A stretch of 8,861 nt of DNA from an uncultured Clostridia bacterium. Its GTDB lineage: Bacteria; Bacillota; Clostridia; Oscillospirales; Ruminococcaceae. The stretch covers positions 1 to 8,861 of the forward strand of contig CANEHP010000092.1 of the NCBI GenBank assembly GCA_947427325.1, in the 5' to 3' direction. The position numbers and the translations under genes are program-made. Shown piece after piece: positions 6,751 to 8,861 of this stretch. Below the pieces are notes generated by a model. It did not search any database. It was not told the DNA's origin and saw only the letters and a list, made by a program, of their open reading frames with translations. Within the stretch, counting starts at the first letter, position 1. The number at the start of each line of letters is the position of its first letter.

Positions 6751-7596
6751 ATGTTAAGGATAGAAAATCTTTGTAAGAATTTTGGAAAAAAGCAGATATT
6801 CAACAATTTAAATTTAGAGCTGAATGCCGGAATTTACGGGCTGCTGGGACCTAACGGAGCGGGAAAAACCACTCTTATCCGCTGTATAACTCAGCTCTAC
6901 CCCACAGACGCCAATGCGATATCCTATAACGGCGTACCTGTACAGCGGCAAAGGGATTATCTTACGCATATAGGCTATCTTCCCCAAAAGTTCGGCTTGT
7001 TCCGTGACTTAACGGTATACGACGCTTTGGAGGTGTTGGCGGTAGAAAAGAAAATACCGAAGGGCGAGGTAAAGGGAGAGATAACCCGCTGTGTAGAGGC
7101 GGTGAATCTGAGTGACAGGCTGAACTCGAAGGTAAAAACTCTTTCAGGCGGTATGATAAGACGGCTTGGAATCGCACAAGTATTTTTAGGCGATCCTGAT
7201 ATTATGATTTTTGATGAGCCTACCGCAGGACTTGACCCTGAGGAAAGACTGAGATTCCAAATAATTATTTCGCAGCTTGATCGTAAAAAAACCGTCCTTA
7301 TCTCGACTCATATCGTAAGCGACATTGAAGAGGCAGGGGACAATGTGGTTGTTCTCAATAACGGCTCTGTGGCTTTAGAGGGAACCTGTGCCGAGGTATG
7401 TGAGGCGGCAAACGGTAAAGTTTATCTTGTTCCCCGTGATGAGCTGGGAAAAATCAAAGAAAAATATTTTGTTCAGTCGCAGTTTTCTCTTGGAGGAAAA
7501 ACCATGTGCAGGATAATTTCGTCGGCTCAGCTTTCCTACGAAAACGATCAGCCCACTTTAGAGGATGGATATATGAGCCTTATTAAGGAGGTATAA
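6751..7596 (+). CDS. ABC transporter ATP-binding protein
   Basis: This cytoplasmic ATPase drives the adjacent membrane proteins. At 281 aa it has one complete nucleotide-binding domain: Walker A GPNGAGKTT (33-41), Q-loop Q79, signature LSGGM (131-135), Walker B IMIFDEP (151-157) with the D-loop after it, and switch histidine H187 in STHIVSD. After about residue 215 comes a C-terminal extension seen in many ABC-2 type exporters, possibly contacting the permease. All catalytic residues are present. The start follows the permease stop by 1 nt, and its AAGGAGGG site lies inside the permease gene, so translation is probably coupled. The AAGGAGG for the next gene overlaps its own 3' end. The substrate cannot be told; export or removal of the secreted protein, or self-protection against it, are possibilities. 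Confidence 0.95.
   Translation: MLRIENLCKNFGKKQIFNNLNLELNAGIYGLLGPNGAGKTTLIRCITQLYPTDANAISYNGVPVQRQRDYLTHIGYLPQKFGLFRDLTVYDALEVLAVEKKIPKGEVKGEITRCVEAVNLSDRLNSKVKTLSGGMIRRLGIAQVFLGDPDIMIFDEPTAGLDPEERLRFQIIISQLDRKKTVLISTHIVSDIEEAGDNVVVLNNGSVALEGTCAEVCEAANGKVYLVPRDELGKIKEKYFVQSQFSLGGKTMCRIISSAQLSYENDQPTLEDGYMSLIKEV
7585..7591 (+). promoter_or_regulatory. AAGGAGG ribosome binding site fixing a TTG start
   Basis: This perfect Shine-Dalgarno sequence overlaps the end of the ATPase gene and lies 9 nt before TTG at 7601. No ATG or GTG is placed as well, so TTG is taken as the start of the last gene. Confidence 0.85.
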
Positions 7597-7600
7597 GCTT

Positions 7601-8242
7601 TTGATTTGGCGGCGAGTTTTTTTACAGCTTAAGGGGCTTCGGGTTTTTGCATCAGTTCCGCCGATCGTACTGTTTGTTGTTTTGCCGGCTTTGTTTATAC
7701 CGGTTCTTGAAATTTTCGGTCCGTCGGAGGATACCTACCGCATACTTCTTCAATGTATCCAAACGATTATGCCGTTTTTTTCAATATGGTGGATTATCCT
7801 TATTTCAAGGGAATATATTGAAAACGACGGAAATGAGCTTCTTTTTACCTTTAAGCCTAAAACATTGTGGCGAGAGTATCTGATAATTTTTATATTTTAT
7901 CTTATTTTGGCATTTTTCGCTTTCCTCATTTTTTCTTTTTATTACCCTGCAATATGGTGGGAATATGTACGTTTCTTTTGTGTGGCGTCTATGTTTTTCG
8001 GTGGAGCGTATGCGCTTATGTACGTTACAGGATCGGTTGCCTTGACTTTTTTGGTGATTATGGTACTTATAATCATAAATATGACTGTTCCCGTCCAACA
8101 GCCTAACCCTATCCATTACATATGCTTACTGCCATTTGACCGAAGTATTTTTTTAACGGTATGCCTGCCTCAGTTCATAATAGCTGTAATCCTTTTCATC
8201 ATAGGTGTAATTTCAAACAGCAGGTTTAAAAAATACAGATAA
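7601..8242 (+). CDS. Small ABC-2-type membrane protein (second permease)
   Basis: This 213-aa protein is almost entirely membrane: hydrophobic spans at about 18-38, 50-68, 92-112, 122-140, 144-163 and 188-207, giving six. A short basic N-terminus (RRVFLQLKG) and a basic C-terminal end (SRFKKYR) are probably cytoplasmic. It starts 4 nt after the ATPase stop and uses TTG with a perfect upstream ribosome binding site. It lacks the large outer domain of the other permease, so the transporter probably has two unequal membrane halves and one type of ATPase subunit. An immunity-like or accessory role is also possible. No specific family was recognised beyond the ABC-2 permease shape. It is the last gene of the cassette. 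Confidence 0.85.
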   Translation: MIWRRVFLQLKGLRVFASVPPIVLFVVLPALFIPVLEIFGPSEDTYRILLQCIQTIMPFFSIWWIILISREYIENDGNELLFTFKPKTLWREYLIIFIFYLILAFFAFLIFSFYYPAIWWEYVRFFCVASMFFGGAYALMYVTGSVALTFLVIMVLIIINMTVPVQQPNPIHYICLLPFDRSIFLTVCLPQFIIAVILFIIGVISNSRFKKYR

Positions 8243-8387
8243 GGAACGGATAAAAAACATAATCACAAGCTTAGCCGATGACTTGTAATCGTTCGGTAAT
8301 CACATCTCTTGCTGCGGTATAAAAATTTTATATGTCGGGGTTCAAATCCTTTCCAATTCCTTTGTTAAAAATTCTGTGCAATAAAAG
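8243..8387 (+). other. 3' untranslated/intergenic stretch without a gene
   Basis: There is no credible reading frame. ATCACAAG (8262-8269) can pair with CTTGTAAT (8282-8289) with one mismatch, and TATAAAA-A-TTTTATA (8319-8333) is a 15-nt AT dyad. GACTTGTAATC and GGTTCAAATCC look like the anticodon and T-arm segments of a tRNA-Thr, but the spacing is wrong and no D arm exists. Confidence 0.5.
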
Positions 8388-8440
8388 CGCCTGTGATTGA
8401 CTTCTCTGTTATGAGAAATCATTCACAGGCGTTATTGTGT
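8388..8440 (+). terminator. Hairpin terminator, possibly bidirectional, after the transporter cassette
   Basis: CGCCTGTGA (8388-8396) pairs exactly with TCACAGGCG (8423-8431), and the inner TTCTC/GAGAA pairing extends the stem to about 17 pairs with two mismatches around a 6-nt loop. It is followed by TTATTGTGTATT, and on the other strand by CTTTTATT, so both tails are only moderately U-rich. It lies about 145 nt past the last stop codon. Confidence 0.6.
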
Positions 8441-8477
8441 ATTCTGTATAATTGTCATCGGAAAAATTTGTTGCACT

Positions 8478-8636
8478 AGTGTGGTGTCCTGCTCAAAAAT
8501 GAAATAAGATGCGCAGCAATTTTTTCCATATGCAAGGCGGAGGACGAAGGCTTGCCGGCGCAAGTCGAGGACAACAACGAAGCGTATGGGAAAAAGGGCA
8601 AGCAGATATTTTATTTTTGAGTGGGACAGCACACTG
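8478..8636. repeat. Long imperfect palindrome 1 (MITE- or BIME-like), about 159 bp
   Basis: The arms meet at CTTGC-CGGC-GCAAG (8551-8564). The outer arms match well: AGTGTGGTGTCC at the left against AGTGTGCTGTCC in the complement of the right end, then CTCAAAAAT on both sides and TTTTTCC-CATA-type blocks further in. The whole could fold into one long hairpin. No transposase gene or clear target-site duplication was seen. Short frames inside it are by-products of the repeat. Confidence 0.75.
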
Positions 8637-8795
8637 GGGCTTGCTTGAAAATATAGGGAATGTGGGATTTTCGTCCAAGAACGGTTAGATTCAAGGAAAA
8701 AACGCGGTCAAACAGACGTTTGACGATGCTTTTTGACGCAGAAGACAACCGTTTTGGGGTGAAAAGACGGCGTTCCCGATTTTTCAAACAAGCCC
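8637..8795. repeat. Long imperfect palindrome 2, about 159 bp
   Basis: The element starts with GGGCTTGCTTGAAAA (8637-8651) and ends with TTTTCAAACAAGCCC (8781-8795), which pair with one mismatch. Its exact centre is the perfect hairpin GTCAAAC-AGAC-GTTTGAC (8707-8724). Intermediate blocks such as AACGGTT near 8681 and AACCGTT near 8747 also pair. It abuts palindrome 1 without a gap but is different in sequence. Confidence 0.75.
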
Positions 8796-8808
8796 TATTA
8801 TAAGAATC

Positions 8809-8861
8809 AGAACTTGTTCTCATAGGAATGGTGCGCAGATTTTCGAGCAAATTTTGTCGAG
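8809..8861 (-). repeat. Dispersed palindromic repeat, copy D (right end)
   Basis: Read on the minus strand this is TCGACAAAATTTG...TATGAGAACAAGTTCT, an inverted relative of copy A at the left end, about 80% identical by eye. In the first dyad the G-C pair of copy A is replaced by A-T here (with one extra base), so the symmetry is kept while the sequence changes. Confidence 0.75.

Noticed and set aside
8279..8364. Functional tRNA-Thr gene
   Set aside because: No D arm, poor acceptor pairing and about 37 extra bases between the anticodon and T arms; CTTGTAAT also pairs with an upstream ATCACAAG in a simpler hairpin.
8478..8795. CRISPR array
   Set aside because: There are only two large unlike palindromes, with no short direct repeats and spacers.
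8432..8850. Three overlapping minus-strand frames of 61-79 codons
   Set aside because: They lie wholly inside the palindromic repeats, lack good ribosome binding sites and have repeat-driven composition.

Overview
The window looks like a piece of a low-to-moderate GC Gram-positive chromosome, most likely an anaerobic member of the Clostridia (Ruminococcaceae/Oscillospiraceae type). The reasons are strong AAGGAGG-type ribosome binding sites, consensus TTGACA-17-TATAAT promoters, a MetA-type homoserine acyltransferase with the acetyl-CoA specificity residue, a YsxC/EngB GTPase, and a CpoA-like lipid glycosyltransferase. The genus is inference only. Both ends lie inside copies of one dispersed repeat, so the window may be a contig that broke at repeats.

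Left half (62-3956, all minus strand): four housekeeping genes. In transcription order they are a GT4 glycosyltransferase with its own perfect consensus promoter, a multi-membrane-span protein of the LPG_synthase_TM/YbhN type, the ribosome-assembly GTPase engB (ysxC), and metA, which probably has its own weak promoter. The first two plausibly work together in membrane glycolipid or cell-envelope synthesis. engB and metA look like unrelated neighbours.

Middle (3957-4324): a divergent regulatory region. It holds two back-to-back consensus promoters, a copy of the AGAACAAGTTCT repeat, a perfect TGAAAT-3-ATTTCA palindrome, and an about 165-nt leader that can fold into a closed domain.

Right half (4325-8242, all plus strand): a four-gene cassette of unrecognised function. 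A small secreted protein (133 aa, signal peptide, three cysteines in the mature part) is followed by a strong intrinsic terminator. Then come a 634-aa membrane protein, an ABC ATPase and a small ABC-2-type permease starting at TTG. The 634-aa protein seems to combine an ABC-2 permease with an M1-aminopeptidase-like outer domain that lacks the HEXXH zinc site. The layout (abundant secreted product, attenuating terminator, dedicated transporter) resembles bacteriocin or secreted-peptide loci, but no known family was recognised. This is the best candidate for an undescribed system here.

Right flank (8243-8861): no gene. It holds a hairpin terminator, two abutting palindromic elements of about 159 bp each, and an inverted copy of the repeat found at the left end.
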